A stretch of DNA of 39,656 nt, taken from Ruegeria lacuscaerulensis (GTDB taxonomy: Bacteria > Pseudomonadota > Alphaproteobacteria > Rhodobacterales > Rhodobacteraceae). Where the stretch lies: positions 1 through 39,656 of the forward strand of contig NZ_WPZL01000032.1 in NCBI RefSeq assembly GCF_013031245.1, in the 5' to 3' direction. The position numbers were made by a program, and so were the translations under genes. Each line of letters begins with the position of its first letter. Position 1 is the first letter of the stretch. The notes under the pieces were generated by a model. It saw only the letters and a program-made list of their open reading frames with translations. It was not told the origin of the DNA and ran no database searches. Shown piece after piece: positions 1 through 8,999 of this stretch.

Positions 1-282
1 CGTCCGGCCGTCTCTCCGACCCGTCAGCACCACCTCAGCAGCGCCGGTGAAGGGGTATTTACGGATTAGGTCCGGGACCTGCAACCCCCATTTTGAAAAA
101 ACTTCGCATTTCTCGGCGAAAACTCACCGATCTTAATAAAAACAATATGTTAGATTAATAATTGGCTCATTTTTCCCGTTTCACCAACCACTAAAGAACC
201 GTTTCCAGTTCCCGAAATATGGCCGATGAGCGGAATCGTATTGTCCACGCGAATTTCACCGAAGACTCACGCAAAGAAAACA
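1..282. other. Non-coding left edge of window
   Basis: No convincing gene is seen here. The first 90 bases are GC-rich and may belong to a feature that starts outside the window. Bases from about 95 to 215 are AT-rich. Short reading frames that run rightward from about 219 lie antisense to katG and are treated as shadows. Confidence 0.5.
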
Positions 283-304
283 CCGCCAGAGATTCCTCTG
301 GCGG
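283..304 (-). terminator. Rho-independent terminator of katG
   Basis: A perfect 9-bp stem (CCGCCAGAG at 283-291 pairing with CTCTGGCGG at 296-304) encloses a 4-base loop. On the minus strand it is followed by a T-rich run (complement of 271-282). It lies 27 bases beyond the katG stop codon, in the right orientation to end its transcript. Confidence 0.85.
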
Positions 305-330
305 CGCAATTCACTGCGGTACCAGCGACA

Positions 331-2535
331 TTACTTCAGATCGAAGCGGTCCGCGTTCATCACCTTGTTCCAGGCAGATACGAAGTCGCATACGAATTTG
401 CCGCCCGCTTCAGCCTGGGCATAGACCTCGGCCAGCGCCCGCAGTTGCGAATTCGAACCAAAGACCAGATCGACACGTGTACCGGTCCATTTGACCTGAC
501 CGCTGGAGCGATCACGACCTTCATAGACCCCGGCCTCTCCGGACGGTTTCCACTCGGTGCTCATGTCCAGCAGGTTGGTGAAGAAGTCGGTGCTGAGCGT
601 ACCAGCGCGGTCCGTGAACACTCCGTGCTGCGTCCCGCCGAAGTTGGCGCCCATAACACGCAGACCGCCAACAAGCGCCGTCATCTCAGGTGCCGACAGA
701 GACAGCAGTTGCGCCTTATCCACCAGCAGCTCTTCAGGTGAGACGCTGTACTCGGTCTTCTGGTAATTGCGGAAGCCGTCAGCAATTGGCTCGAGCACCG
801 CGAAGCTGTCCACATCCGTCTGATCCTGCAACGCATCTGTGCGCCCCGGAGTGAACGGAACTTCGACATCAATACCGGCCGCTTTGGCGGCTTGTTCGAC
901 ACCGACCGCACCGGCCAGAACGATCACATCCGCCAAGGACACTTTCTTGGTGCCGGACTGGGCGTCGTTGAACGCCTTCTGAACGCCCTCCAGAGCATCC
1001 AGCACTTTGGACAGTTTCAGCGGCTCGTTCACATCCCAGTCTTTCTGCGGCGCAAGGCGGATACGGGCACCGTTGGCCCCACCGCGCTTGTCCGAGCCGC
1101 GGAAGGTTGACGCCGAGGCCCATGCGGTCGAGACCAGTTCGGATACTGACAGACCGGTTGCGCCGATCCTGGCTTTCAGGTCAGCCACATCGGCATCGTC
1201 AACCAGATCGTGATCTAAGGCTGGGACGTTGTCCTGCCAGATCAGCTCCTCAGTTGGCGCCTCGTCACCGATGTAGTTCGAACGCGGGCCCATATCGCGG
1301 TGAGTCAGTTTGAACCACGCACGGGCAAAGGCGTCGGCGAACTCTTCAGGATTCTCGTGGAAGCGCTTCGAGATCGGGCCATAGATCGGATCCATGCGCA
1401 TCGCCATGTCGGCGGTGGTCATCATGGTCTTGACCTTCTTCGCGGGATCGCCAGCTGCCGGGGCCATGTCTTCTTCTTTCACCCCGATCGGTTCCCAGAT
1501 CCACGCGCCCGAAGGGCTCTTGGTCAGGTTCCAGTCATAGCCGAACAGCAGATCGAAATACCCGTTGTCCCACTTGGTCGGGTTTGCTGTCCACGCACCT
1601 TCGATACCGCTGGTGGTGGTGTCATCGCCTTTGCCGCTGCCGAACTTGTTGATCCAGCCCAAACCCATTTCTTCGATCGGAGCGGCCTCGGGTTCCGGGC
1701 CAACCAGATCGGGATCACCGGCGCCATGCGCTTTGCCAAAGGTGTGACCACCGGCAACCAGCGCGACGGTTTCCTCGTCATTCATCGCCATCCGGCCAAA
1801 GGTGTCACGGATGTCGCGGCCCGAGGCCAGAACGTTGGGCTCTCCGTCCGGGCCTTCGGGGTTCACGTAGATCAAGCCCATCTGAACGGCGGCCAGCGGG
1901 TTTTCCAGCTCTCGATCACCCGAGTAACGGCTGTGAGGGTTGTCTGTTGGGGCAAGCCATTCGGTTTCGGTGCCCCAATAAATGTCTTCTTCGGGGGCCC
2001 AGATATCTGCTCGGCCACCGGCAAAGCCAAAGGTCTTTCCACCCATGGATTCAATCGCGCAGTTGCCAGCCAGAATCATCAGGTCGCCCCAGGAAATCTG
2101 GTTGCCGTATTTCTGCTTGATCGGCCACAGCAGACGGCGCGCCTTGTCGAGGTTGCCGTTATCCGGCCAGCTGTTCAGCGGCGCGAACCGCTGGTTTCCG
2201 GTCGAAGCGCCGCCGCGGCCGTCCGCTGTCCGATACGTCCCGGCGCTGTGCCAGGCCATACGAATGAACAGACCGCCGTAATGGCCGTAATCGGCAGGCC
2301 ACCAGTCCTGCGAATCCGTCATCAGCGCATAGAGGTCTTCCTTTAGCGCCTTCATGTCCAGCTTCTTGAACTCTTCGGCATAATCGAAATCCGCGCCCAG
2401 CGGGTTCGAGGCAGGCGAGTTCTGATGCAGAATCGACAGGTTCAGCTGGTTCGGCCACCAGTCCCGGTTCGACCGGGTTCCCGCGCCGTGCATGACAGGG
2501 CATCCGCCTGTTTTGGGGTTATCACTTCCGTCCAT
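331..2535 (-). CDS. katG: Catalase-peroxidase KatG
   Basis: A haem enzyme that disproportionates hydrogen peroxide and also has peroxidase activity; it protects the cytoplasm from peroxide. The 734-residue length is normal for the two-domain KatG family. The distal haem-pocket residues are visible as R92, W95 and H96 in RMAWHSAGTYR, and the proximal histidine as H264 in GGHTFGKAHG. W95, Y223 (IYVNPEGP) and M249 (GRMAM) fit the Met-Tyr-Trp cross-link that KatG needs for catalase activity, so the enzyme looks fully active. The ATG at 2535 is preferred to an in-frame TTG four codons upstream because GGAG sits 6 bases before it. A strong terminator follows. No oxyR or other obvious regulator gene is adjacent. 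It is divergent from the GMC oxidoreductase, with about 440 bases between them. Confidence 0.97.
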   Translation of the reverse strand: MDGSDNPKTGGCPVMHGAGTRSNRDWWPNQLNLSILHQNSPASNPLGADFDYAEEFKKLDMKALKEDLYALMTDSQDWWPADYGHYGGLFIRMAWHSAGTYRTADGRGGASTGNQRFAPLNSWPDNGNLDKARRLLWPIKQKYGNQISWGDLMILAGNCAIESMGGKTFGFAGGRADIWAPEEDIYWGTETEWLAPTDNPHSRYSGDRELENPLAAVQMGLIYVNPEGPDGEPNVLASGRDIRDTFGRMAMNDEETVALVAGGHTFGKAHGAGDPDLVGPEPEAAPIEEMGLGWINKFGSGKGDDTTTSGIEGAWTANPTKWDNGYFDLLFGYDWNLTKSPSGAWIWEPIGVKEEDMAPAAGDPAKKVKTMMTTADMAMRMDPIYGPISKRFHENPEEFADAFARAWFKLTHRDMGPRSNYIGDEAPTEELIWQDNVPALDHDLVDDADVADLKARIGATGLSVSELVSTAWASASTFRGSDKRGGANGARIRLAPQKDWDVNEPLKLSKVLDALEGVQKAFNDAQSGTKKVSLADVIVLAGAVGVEQAAKAAGIDVEVPFTPGRTDALQDQTDVDSFAVLEPIADGFRNYQKTEYSVSPEELLVDKAQLLSLSAPEMTALVGGLRVMGANFGGTQHGVFTDRAGTLSTDFFTNLLDMSTEWKPSGEAGVYEGRDRSSGQVKWTGTRVDLVFGSNSQLRALAEVYAQAEAGGKFVCDFVSAWNKVMNADRFDLK

Positions 2536-2976
2536 ATCGATCTCCAATCCTGGCTGAATTCCGGCAGGTTCGCGCGGTTAAAAACTCGGTCGGTCAAGAA
2601 CACATATAAGTGACACTTTTACCCGGTCCACATGCGCGCCGGACGACGCGCATTTCTTGCAGGGGGTATCGGCGACTCTTCTTTCTTGTCACAGTCAGAT
2701 GTAACAAATTCGATCCATGCAAAAAAGTTTTGTTTAATGATGATTGCGATAGGAATTGATTATAATTCGTTCATCCTGTGGCGCCACCTTGCACGCAAAC
2801 CGTCAGGGCATTTCGTAACCTTGGGTCACATCCCTTGCACGGTGATTGTATTTTCTCGCCGCTCCGTCACAGTCTGAACTCAGACAGGATGCGTGTTGGC
2901 GCCTTGTGACATCTGCGGCCAACACCAGACCCACCATCGCAATCGCATAACCGATCCGAGGAAAAAAGGAACCAGA
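2536..2976. promoter_or_regulatory. Divergent intergenic region katG / GMC oxidoreductase
   Basis: This 441-base region must hold the promoters of both divergent genes. Its middle (about 2700-2780) is AT-rich. A weak 5-bp inverted repeat (GAATT at 2753-2757 and AATTC at 2764-2768) is the only symmetry I noticed. I could not recognise a clear OxyR or Fur site. Short ORFs in both directions lack ribosome sites and family resemblance and are not called. Confidence 0.45.
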
Positions 2977-4596
2977 ATGGAGTTTGACTACGTCATTGTC
3001 GGAGGCGGCTCCGCAGGATCGGTTTTGGCCAATCGTCTCAGCGAAGATCCGGATACACGGGTTTGCCTGCTGGAGGCCGGAGGCCGCGGCGACAGCATTC
3101 TGGTCAGAATGCCCTCGGCTGTCGTTGCCGCCCTTCCGGGGAGGCCCAAAATTAACAACTGGGCTTTTGAAACGGTGCCGCAACCGGAGCTGAACGGACG
3201 CCGGGGGTATCAGCCGCGCGGCAAGGCGCTGGGTGGGTCCAGCGCGATCAACGCAATGCTTTATATACGCGGTCAGCGTCAGGATTATGACGGTTGGGCC
3301 GATCTGGGCTGCGAAGGCTGGGATTGGGACAGCGTCCTGCCCTATTTCATGCGGTCCGAGAACAATGAGGAGGGCGCCGATGACCTGCATGGCGACAGCG
3401 GCCTGCTTCAGGTGTCAAATCAGAAGGAACCGCGTCCGATCACGCACGCCTTTATTGAGGCGGCTGAGCAGATGCAGCACCGCCGGACTACGGATTTCAA
3501 TCGCGGCGACAATGAAGGGGTTGGCCTCTATCAGGTCACGCAGTTTCACGACCCTGCCAAAAACGGCGAGAGGTGTTCGGCGGCAGCGGCTTATGTCTTT
3601 CCGGTTATGGATCGCCCGAACCTGGAGGTCATCACCCATGCCCATGCCACGGAACTGACCTTTGACGGCAAGCGCGCAACCGGCGTTGTCTATAAGAAGA
3701 AGGCCAAAGGGCCCGATGTCACGGTAAAAGCCAGGCGTGAAGTGCTGATCTGCGCCGGCACGTTTATGTCACCGCAACTTTTGCAACTGTCCGGGATCGG
3801 AGCCGGGGAAGAATTGACCCGCCACGGCATAACCGTGCGCCATGACCTGCCCGGCGTTGGCAAGAACCTGCAGGATCACCTAGATTTCATTCTGTCCTAC
3901 AAGACCAGAGACACCGACAATTTCGGAATCGGAGCCGTCGCAACCGCCAACCTGCTTGGCCATCTTTGGCGGTGGCGCAAGACCGGCGTATCAATGGCCG
4001 CCACGCCTTTTGCCGAAGGAGCTGCTTTTCTGAAAACTACTCCTGCACTGGATCGCCCGGACGTCCAGCTGCACTTTGTCATCTCAGTGGTCGATGACCA
4101 CGCCCGCAAACTGCATTACGGCCATGGGTTCAGCTGCCATGTTTGCAAACTGCGTCCCGAAAGCCGCGGCACGGTTGGTATGAACAGTGCCGACCCCTTT
4201 GCCCCACCCGCCATTGATCCGGCTTTCCTGTCGGACGACCGCGACCTGGAAACGATGATCAAAGGCGCGCGGATGATGCGCGATATTGTTCAGGCTCCGG
4301 CGCTGGAAAAATACCGGCACAAAGAGATATTCGGAACCGAAACCGCCGAATCGGATACCGATTGGGAAAGGCACATCCGCGCCCGCGCCGATACGATCTA
4401 TCACCCGGTGGGAACTTGCAAAATGGGCGTGGATGACATGGCCGTGGTCGATCCCGAATTGCGCGTGCGCGGGATCGACGGACTGCGTGTGGTCGATGCC
4501 TCGGTCATGCCGACACTTGTGTCAGGCAATACCAATGCCCCGACCATCATGATTGCGGAAAAAGCCGCCGATCTGATCAAAGCCGCCGCGAATTGA
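2977..4596 (+). CDS. GMC-family FAD oxidoreductase (choline dehydrogenase-like)
   Basis: A flavoprotein alcohol dehydrogenase or oxidase of the glucose-methanol-choline family, 539 residues, typical length. The FAD-binding Rossmann motif is at the N-terminus (DYVIVGGGSAGSVLANRL). The GMC signature 1 follows (GKALGGSSAINAMLYIRG), and the C-terminal domain has YHPVGTCKMG and NTNAPTIMIAEKAA. The histidine of the HPVGTCKMG block is the usual catalytic base. The start at 2977 follows AAAAAAGGA with correct spacing and begins right at the FAD motif; a longer frame from 2893 adds residues with no family resemblance. The substrate cannot be read from sequence: choline, polyethylene glycol and other alcohols are all possible. 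No betaine-aldehyde dehydrogenase or betI is adjacent, which argues against a standard bet operon. Confidence 0.93.
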   Translation: MEFDYVIVGGGSAGSVLANRLSEDPDTRVCLLEAGGRGDSILVRMPSAVVAALPGRPKINNWAFETVPQPELNGRRGYQPRGKALGGSSAINAMLYIRGQRQDYDGWADLGCEGWDWDSVLPYFMRSENNEEGADDLHGDSGLLQVSNQKEPRPITHAFIEAAEQMQHRRTTDFNRGDNEGVGLYQVTQFHDPAKNGERCSAAAAYVFPVMDRPNLEVITHAHATELTFDGKRATGVVYKKKAKGPDVTVKARREVLICAGTFMSPQLLQLSGIGAGEELTRHGITVRHDLPGVGKNLQDHLDFILSYKTRDTDNFGIGAVATANLLGHLWRWRKTGVSMAATPFAEGAAFLKTTPALDRPDVQLHFVISVVDDHARKLHYGHGFSCHVCKLRPESRGTVGMNSADPFAPPAIDPAFLSDDRDLETMIKGARMMRDIVQAPALEKYRHKEIFGTETAESDTDWERHIRARADTIYHPVGTCKMGVDDMAVVDPELRVRGIDGLRVVDASVMPTLVSGNTNAPTIMIAEKAADLIKAAAN

Positions 4597-4599
4597 TCC

Positions 4600-5445
4600 T
4601 CAGCCTTCTTTCATCAGGGCCTCTAACCCGACGCGGTAGTCCGGATAAAGCAGACGCACGCCGAGTTCTTCCTTGATCCGGTCGTTTTTGACCCGCTTGT
4701 TCTCATTATAGAAGCTGCGCGCCATCGGGGTCAGATCGGCCTCATCAAACGGCACTGCGGGCGGCAAAGGCAGACCCTGCAGTTCCGCTGCATAGGCAAT
4801 CACGTCCTGCGGCGGGACGGGTTCATCATCACATACGTTGTAGATTGCCCCCGGGTTCGGCGCAGCCATCGAGGCCGCGAGGACTTGTGCAATGTCGGCA
4901 ACATGGATGCGGGAAAAGACCTGTCCGGGCTTTATGATGCGCCGCATGCCTGCGCGTTTTAGCTTGGAGAATGGACCGCGACCGGGGCCATAGATACCAG
5001 CCAGTCGGAAAGCATGTGCGGGCAGGTTCGGAATATCCATCCACTGCTGTTCGGCCTGCACCCGCCACCTGCCTCTGTCGGCTGTTGGCGCCGGCGGCGT
5101 GGCCTCATCCACCCAGCCGCCCTGATGATCGCCGTAAACTGCTGTCGTCGACAGATACCCGACCCATTCAAATTGTGCCGCCCGCGCGGTGATTTCGTCC
5201 TGCAGTACCGCCAGAACCGGATCCCCGTCCGCGTTGGGCGATGTTGAGATCAGCAGATGCGTCACACCATCGAAATCCGGCGTCTGCCCCGGCCAGATCA
5301 ATGGATCAGCCCCTGAGGCCCGAATTGTCGGTGTCTGAGCGGGGTCACGTGTGGTGCCGCAGATGCGCCAGCCCTGAGGTTTCAGCAGCCGGGACACAGC
5401 CTGCGCCGAATACCCGTGACCGAAGGAAAAAAGTGTACCTGTCAT
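4600..5445 (-). CDS. NAD(P)-dependent SDR/epimerase-type protein (YeeZ-like)
   Basis: A 281-residue protein of the atypical extended SDR group. It starts with a divergent dinucleotide-binding loop (FSFGHGYSAQAVSRLL) and an arginine (TTRDP) that could favour NADP(H). It also contains YLSTTAVYGDHQGGWVDE, which holds the S/T and Tyr region of the family, then RLAGIYGPGRGPF and a late YNVCDDEP strand, all standard in epimerase/dehydratase proteins. The usual YxxxK motif is not obvious, so it may bind a nucleotide without classical epimerase chemistry. AGGA lies just upstream of the ATG at 5445. It is convergent with the GMC gene, with only 3 bases between the stop codons and no visible terminator there. 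Substrate unknown. Confidence 0.85.
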   Translation of the reverse strand: MTGTLFSFGHGYSAQAVSRLLKPQGWRICGTTRDPAQTPTIRASGADPLIWPGQTPDFDGVTHLLISTSPNADGDPVLAVLQDEITARAAQFEWVGYLSTTAVYGDHQGGWVDEATPPAPTADRGRWRVQAEQQWMDIPNLPAHAFRLAGIYGPGRGPFSKLKRAGMRRIIKPGQVFSRIHVADIAQVLAASMAAPNPGAIYNVCDDEPVPPQDVIAYAAELQGLPLPPAVPFDEADLTPMARSFYNENKRVKNDRIKEELGVRLLYPDYRVGLEALMKEG

Positions 5446-5535
5446 GGCTTCCTAGATGATCCGCAATTTCAGCGGATGCAAGTGATTGGACCTGAATACT
5501 TGATTCGAATCCCTCAATGCGCCTTTCTTTTAAGC

Positions 5536-6168
5536 ATGAGTGAAAAAACACCTGACCTGCACGCCGCCTATGCGGCTGAATCGCCGGAAGATCACAAACG
5601 GCTATACGCTGAATGGGCCGGAGATTATGACGAATCCTTTGCATCACGCGAAGACTATCAGCTGCACATTCACACGGCCCGTGCCTTTGTCAGTGCCGGC
5701 GGGCAGGGACCTGTGCTCGATGTCGGCGCGGGCACCGGGCTTTGTGGCGCCGTTCTGGCCGGTCTGGGCGTCGGTCCGATCGACGCCACGGATATCAGCG
5801 CCGAGATGCTGGACAAGGCCATGCGTAAGGATATCTACCGCGACGCTATCGAGGCCGACCTGAATCAGGGCATCCCGGTGCCGCGCGACAGCTATTCGGG
5901 CATTGTTTCCTCGGGCACATTCACCCATGGCCACCTCGGCCCTGACGCGTTGACGGCCTTACTGCGTGTGGCACGTCCCGGTGCGCAGTTCGCCCTGTCG
6001 ATCAACGCCCAGCATTATGAGAAGCTGGGCTTTGCCGAAGCCCTGCACAAGCTGGCGCATGGACAGATACAGAATCTGACGCTTCCCGAGGTACGAATCT
6101 ATGGCGATCTCGCAGCCGGACCCAACAAGGACGACACCGCGCTGATTGCATTATTTGAGCGGACCTGA
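5536..6168 (+). CDS. Class I SAM-dependent methyltransferase
   Basis: A 210-residue Rossmann-fold methyltransferase. Motif I is VLDVGAGTG (residues 60-68), motif II is the acidic D of DATDIS, and the central strand shows YSGIVSSGTFTHGHLG. It resembles the small-molecule methyltransferases of the UbiE/Williams-Beuren type; the N-terminal YAEWAGDYDESF is typical of that group. The ATG at 5536 is preferred because the alternative frame from 5416 overlaps the start of the divergent SDR gene and has no similarity to the family. No strong ribosome site precedes 5536, so translation may be weak or leaderless. Substrate unknown. Divergent from the SDR gene. Confidence 0.88.
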   Translation: MSEKTPDLHAAYAAESPEDHKRLYAEWAGDYDESFASREDYQLHIHTARAFVSAGGQGPVLDVGAGTGLCGAVLAGLGVGPIDATDISAEMLDKAMRKDIYRDAIEADLNQGIPVPRDSYSGIVSSGTFTHGHLGPDALTALLRVARPGAQFALSINAQHYEKLGFAEALHKLAHGQIQNLTLPEVRIYGDLAAGPNKDDTALIALFERT

Positions 6169-6237
6169 CCCCATTTGGAAGCCATGCTGACACAAGGGGC
6201 TTTGCGGCGCTCCCTCAACCCAAGGCGTTGCGGTGCT

Positions 6238-7227
6238 TTATGTGTACATCTGCTTCTTGAACGCACGGGTCCGGGTTGTCGCTTCGGCTGATCCGTCGTG
6301 ATAGGTGCCGAACCACATGTCGAACGGGATTTCCGAGGTGCCATAGTTGCACTCGAAATACCTGTGGTGCAGCTGGTGAAAGAAATCTCCGGCGCGGGCG
6401 GCTTCTGTGTCACCAGCCTTGAGCTTTTCAAACCCGGAATGAGACAGAACCGGGCTGATCTGCTGGAAATAGGCGTGAAACAGGAGGTGCAGCGGGTGCG
6501 AGGGCACGATCAGGTGAACGAAGTAGGTTGAAAAGTACAACAGGTTTTCAAACCAGTGGTTCGAAATTCCGGACCACGGCCCTGTGTTGACGTTGCGGTG
6601 ATGCACAGCGTGGACATGTTTATAGAGCTTCGGATGATGTTCCAGTCGATGCACCCAATAAAAGTGCAGGCCCGACCACATGGGGATGAAGGCAATCCAG
6701 ATCACGCACCAGACTGGCGCGCTGGCCCAAGTCACAGTGGGCACATAACTGTTGGCCATCGCCCAGTAAATCACCCACTGATAGACAGTCGCCACGGTGA
6801 TCGCGCTGCCCAATGTCCACCAGATATTGTCCCAGACCTGATTGCGAAAGGTGAAGGTGCCGTTGTTGCGGGTCAGGTCCCGGCGGTCGAATTTCTTGTA
6901 CATGCCCTGCCCTTTGCGCATGTACAGCCACCAGTGGAGACATCCTGCGATCAGGATCTGAGGCACCATGTTCAACAGCCAGATGCGGAACATCCAGCCG
7001 GGCGCAAAACTCCGCATTGCCTCAAGGGACGGAAAGAAGAACACATAGGCCACCAGGGCCAACGCCAGGCAAAGCGTGAGGGACGTGATCTGCAACCATG
7101 CACCGCTGTACCACTTCCACACGGCAGAGGGTCGCGGCGGCCAGCTGAACATCGGGTTCAGAGCCACTGGCCCTTCGGGGCGATAATTCCAGCGGACAGA
7201 TTCGGGGTCCAGAGCGGCGTCCGTCAT
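6238..7227 (-). CDS. Sterol desaturase / fatty-acid hydroxylase superfamily membrane protein
   Basis: A di-iron membrane oxygenase of 329 residues. Several hydrophobic segments are visible (around residues 45-65, 80-100 and 140-190), with the histidine clusters that ligate iron: HRLEHH, HAVHHRN, and later HQLHHR. This H-rich pattern is diagnostic of the family. Members hydroxylate or desaturate lipids in the cytoplasmic membrane; the bacterial substrate is unknown. The ATG at 7227 has AGGGAA upstream. An in-frame extension to 7488 would run into the aldolase gene and is rejected. It lies 22 bases after the aldolase stop codon and is probably co-transcribed with it. It is convergent with the methyltransferase gene. 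Confidence 0.92.
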   Translation of the reverse strand: MTDAALDPESVRWNYRPEGPVALNPMFSWPPRPSAVWKWYSGAWLQITSLTLCLALALVAYVFFFPSLEAMRSFAPGWMFRIWLLNMVPQILIAGCLHWWLYMRKGQGMYKKFDRRDLTRNNGTFTFRNQVWDNIWWTLGSAITVATVYQWVIYWAMANSYVPTVTWASAPVWCVIWIAFIPMWSGLHFYWVHRLEHHPKLYKHVHAVHHRNVNTGPWSGISNHWFENLLYFSTYFVHLIVPSHPLHLLFHAYFQQISPVLSHSGFEKLKAGDTEAARAGDFFHQLHHRYFECNYGTSEIPFDMWFGTYHDGSAEATTRTRAFKKQMYT

Positions 7228-7249
7228 GGCAGATTCCCTGTTGCAAAGG

Positions 7250-8005
7250 TCAGGTCGCGTAGTCGGAACCCTCGGTGTCCAACACAGCCTTGATCTCGCG
7301 CAGATGCGCTTCGGCCTGACCAGGATAGTCGTCCAGCTCTTGCGCGGTTTTCTCAGCAATTTCATCAGACAGCACACGCAAAGGTTGGCCCGTCTGAAGC
7401 GCGCGAATGTAAGTTTCGGCCGCGCGTTCGAAGTAATAGAGTCTGTTGAAGGCATCTGCCGGGCCGCTGCCGATGACCAACACGCCATGGTTGCCCATGA
7501 TCATGACCTTCTTTTTCGGATCCGACAGCATCGAGGCACAGCGTTCCCCTTCACCTTCAAAGGCAAGGCCGCCAAACTCCTGATCCACGACGTAACGATT
7601 GTAGAACGTGGCCGTATTCTGGTCGATCGGCGGTAATCTGCTGTCCGCCAGCGAGGCCAGAACAGTCGCAAAAATCGAATGCACGTGCATCACGCACCGC
7701 GCGTGTGTGCAATGGCGGTGGATCGAACCGTGCAGACCCCAAGCGGTTGGGTCAGGCGCACCTGGCTGATCCATAACATCCGGGTCATTGGCATCCAGCA
7801 GCAGCAGATTCGAGGCCTTGATCCGCGCGAAATGCATCTGGTTCGGGTTCATCAGGAACTGTGTGCCTTCCTCATTCACCGCAAAGCTGAAATGGTTGGC
7901 CACGCCCTCATGCATGTTCAGCCGCTCGGTCCAGCGGAAGGCGGCGGCCAGATCAACGCGTTCAGGCCAGTGGTCAATGTTGGGGCGCAGGTTCGTAACA
8001 CTCAT
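7250..8005 (-). CDS. Class II aldolase/adducin family protein
   Basis: A 251-residue cytoplasmic protein of the class II aldolase/adducin fold, which includes fuculose-phosphate aldolase and adducin-like proteins of unknown reaction. The family metal-site histidines are visible: NHFSF near the N-terminus and CVMHVHSIFA, the HxH pair that binds zinc. GNHGVLVIG supplies the third histidine region, and YYFERAAETYIRA is the usual helix. The start at 8005 follows AGGAG. The frame extends upstream to 8086, but that part overlaps the likely promoter and operator. It is first gene of an operon with the sterol-desaturase gene, divergent from lysR. Proteins of this type in Rhodobacteraceae are often of undefined substrate; I cannot name one. 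Confidence 0.92.
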   Translation of the reverse strand: MSVTNLRPNIDHWPERVDLAAAFRWTERLNMHEGVANHFSFAVNEEGTQFLMNPNQMHFARIKASNLLLLDANDPDVMDQPGAPDPTAWGLHGSIHRHCTHARCVMHVHSIFATVLASLADSRLPPIDQNTATFYNRYVVDQEFGGLAFEGEGERCASMLSDPKKKVMIMGNHGVLVIGSGPADAFNRLYYFERAAETYIRALQTGQPLRVLSDEIAEKTAQELDDYPGQAEAHLREIKAVLDTEGSDYAT

Positions 8006-8091
8006 TTCCGGGCTCCTGTACGGATAGCGTGGGCTTTGGAAAATCGTGCCTTTGACGGGGACGTTTGACCAACGAAAAAAAAACATCTATT

Positions 8092-8110
8092 CCATTAGTT
8101 GAACTAATGG
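8092..8110. promoter_or_regulatory. Perfect palindromic operator, GcvA/LysR type
   Basis: CCATTAGTTGAACTAATGG is a perfect inverted repeat with 9-base arms around a single central base. Its core ATTAGT-TGA-ACTAAT fits the T-N11-A pattern of LysR-family sites, and the CTAAT/ATTAG half-sites match the motif reported for GcvA. It ends 7 bases before the lysR start codon and lies 86 bases upstream of the divergent aldolase start. It therefore probably serves both autoregulation and control of the aldolase/desaturase operon. Confidence 0.75.
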
Positions 8111-8117
8111 CAGAGTT

Positions 8118-8999
8118 ATGCAAATGCGAAAATCGCTCCCTCCGCTGGGCTGGCTGCGCACTTTTGAAGCCGCGGCGCGGCATCTTTCCTTCACCGGGGC
8201 GGCCCGTGATCTGAACATGACACAAAGCGCGGTCAGCCAGCAGATCAAGTCACTGGAGGGCTTTCTGGGGCAGCCGCTGTTCCTGCGCCGCCCCCGGGCT
8301 CTGGAACTGACCGAGGCTGGCATCACCTATCTGCCGGTTGTGCGTGAGGCGTTTCGCACACTGGTCCGTGGCACGCAGGCAGTCACAGGCGATCAGCAGA
8401 ATTCGGTTCAGGTGCAAAGCAACATCTCTTTTGCGGTCAACTGGCTGGCCCCGCGCCTGCCGGCCTTCCGGGCGGCGCATCCAGACGTACATCTGAATAT
8501 TTATACCGAACTCTGGGAGCCGCGGGAAATGGCGGAAGGCGCGGCGGTGGAAGTCCGCTTTTCGCTGCGGCCTTCTGATACGGTGCGTGCCGAGCTGCTG
8601 CGGACAGATCATTATTATCCGGTTTGCGCGCCGGGTTATGAGGTGACACTGGACACGCTGCAACAACACCCCTTGTTCGACTGTTCGAACCTGTTGTCGA
8701 ATTGGGAAATCTGGACAGAAGAACAGGGTCTAAATTGGGAAAATCCGCCGATTACTTATTCAACCACCTATCTGGTCAGCCTGTCCGCGACGATGGCCGG
8801 AGCAGGCCTTTGCCTGGCCCATGACGCCATCGTGCGTGATCTGATCGAACAGGGGCGTCTGGTCGCCCCCTTTGCCCATCGCGCGGTGATGCCCGAAGCC
8901 TATTACCTGTTACTTTCGCCTCAGGCCGAAGAAACGCCGGGGGCTTTGGCATTTGCCGATTGGATTCGCCGCGAGATGGACGCCGACGGGATGGCGTGA
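8118..8999 (+). CDS. LysR-family transcriptional regulator, GcvA-like
   Basis: A 293-residue regulator. The N-terminal winged helix-turn-helix is clear (LRTFEAAARHLSFTGAARDL, then MTQSAVSQQIKSLE and LGQPLF), and the remainder is a LysR substrate-binding domain. The SLPPL start, FLRRPRALELTEAG and the loosely conserved C-terminal half place it in the GcvA/AmpR branch. A second ATG lies two codons downstream, so the exact start is uncertain. A perfect palindrome ends 7 bases before the start codon. The gene is divergent from the aldolase operon, which is the likely target; the coinducer is unknown. A downstream GC hairpin (around 9027-9039) lacks a T-run. Confidence 0.93.
   Translation: MQMRKSLPPLGWLRTFEAAARHLSFTGAARDLNMTQSAVSQQIKSLEGFLGQPLFLRRPRALELTEAGITYLPVVREAFRTLVRGTQAVTGDQQNSVQVQSNISFAVNWLAPRLPAFRAAHPDVHLNIYTELWEPREMAEGAAVEVRFSLRPSDTVRAELLRTDHYYPVCAPGYEVTLDTLQQHPLFDCSNLLSNWEIWTEEQGLNWENPPITYSTTYLVSLSATMAGAGLCLAHDAIVRDLIEQGRLVAPFAHRAVMPEAYYLLLSPQAEETPGALAFADWIRREMDADGMA

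Noticed and set aside
226..741. Plus-strand frame of 171 codons
   Set aside because: Lies antisense to katG, with no family resemblance; a shadow of the katG codon bias.
1300..2346. Plus-strand frame of 348 codons
   Set aside because: Antisense to katG; long only because of the GC-rich third positions of katG.
2632..2877. Plus-strand frame of 81 codons in the katG / GMC intergenic region
   Set aside because: No ribosome site and no recognisable protein features; sits on the divergent promoter region.
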